Shown here: positions 17,134 to 17,500 of the stretch, piece by piece
Numbering within the stretch: position 1 is the stretch's first letter
How the letters are laid out: each line of letters starts with the position of its first letter
NCBI GenBank assembly: GCA_002104895.1
Contig: MCFG01000332.1
Coordinates: 1-17,500 of the forward strand
Reading direction: 5' to 3'
Length of the DNA: 17,500 nucleotides
DNA from: Anaeromyces robustus
Taxonomy: Eukaryota; Neocallimastigomycota; Neocallimastigomycetes; Neocallimastigales; Neocallimastigaceae
The notes under the pieces: model-generated
Told to the model about the DNA's origin: nothing
Database searches by the model: none
The model's input: only the letters and a program-made list of their open reading frames with translations
Translations under genes and position numbers: made by a program

Positions 17134-17500
17134 AACTTTTTGTTAATGTGACAGTAATTCTTTTCTGTAAACTATGGAATAAATAAAATGAAAATAAAAT
17201 TAAAATAAAAAATAATTAAGGGTATAATTTTATTGTTACAAATAAATAAATAAATAAATTAAAATTTATTCATTTTTATTTTATTTTATTTTATTATTTT
17301 ATTATTTTAGTATTTCAGTATTTTATTATTATATTTAAAATAATAATAATAATGATAATTATTACAGATTAAAGAAATAATAATTATAATTAACAATATT
17401 AATAATCCATTATTAATAATTAGAATATTATTATTAATTAGAATTAGAATTATTAGTTTTTATCTGTTTTATATCTAATTATTATTAATTTTGTTATTAA
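17134..17500. other. Gene-free A/T tail of the window
   Basis: Short TTTTA/TTATTT runs (about 17275-17325) and ATA/ATT trinucleotide tracts (about 17338-17450). No gene, RNA or mobile element is visible. Confidence 0.5.

Overview
The window looks like nuclear DNA of an extremely AT-rich eukaryote. An anaerobic gut fungus (Neocallimastigomycota) fits best: the intergenic DNA is almost pure A/T and crowded with TTTA arrays, while the coding DNA is far richer in G/C and writes Lys mostly as AAG and Thr as ACT/ACC. Dictyostelium and Plasmodium fit less well, because the proteins have no Asn or Gln runs and do not favour AAA for Lys. The taxon is an inference from composition.

Positions 376-8707, minus strand, hold one giant repetitive coding locus. 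It reads as two long open frames (8707 to 4454, 1417 aa; 4509 to 376, 1377 aa) that overlap by 56 bp in different frames. Both are built from the same modules, lack Trp, and have almost no Met or Cys, so I think they are one gene of about 2,780 codons whose frame breaks once near 4467-4470. The predicted protein has no signal peptide or membrane segment. It is a chain of Lys/Glu/Val/Thr-rich modules: basic-hydrophobic motifs, amphipathic helices with an 11-residue (sometimes 7-residue) period like LEA group 3, perilipin or synuclein repeats, Val-Glu-Thr spacers, a Ser/acidic plus Lys block, and a Thr/Tyr tandem array near the C-terminus. A soluble or peripheral membrane/lipid-surface or stress-related scaffold is the most reasonable guess. 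I do not recognise a named family.

Layout: 1-375 is the T-rich 3' flank with a perfect hairpin at 311-335. 376-4509 is the C-terminal half and 4454-8707 the N-terminal half. 8708-9066 is the upstream region, with a TATA-like element and a pair of ACGTGTG boxes. 9067-17500 has no gene I can support: it is A/T simple sequence with many (TTTA)n arrays, homopolymers and trinucleotide tracts, plus a three-copy 177-bp tandem repeat at 13143-13681.
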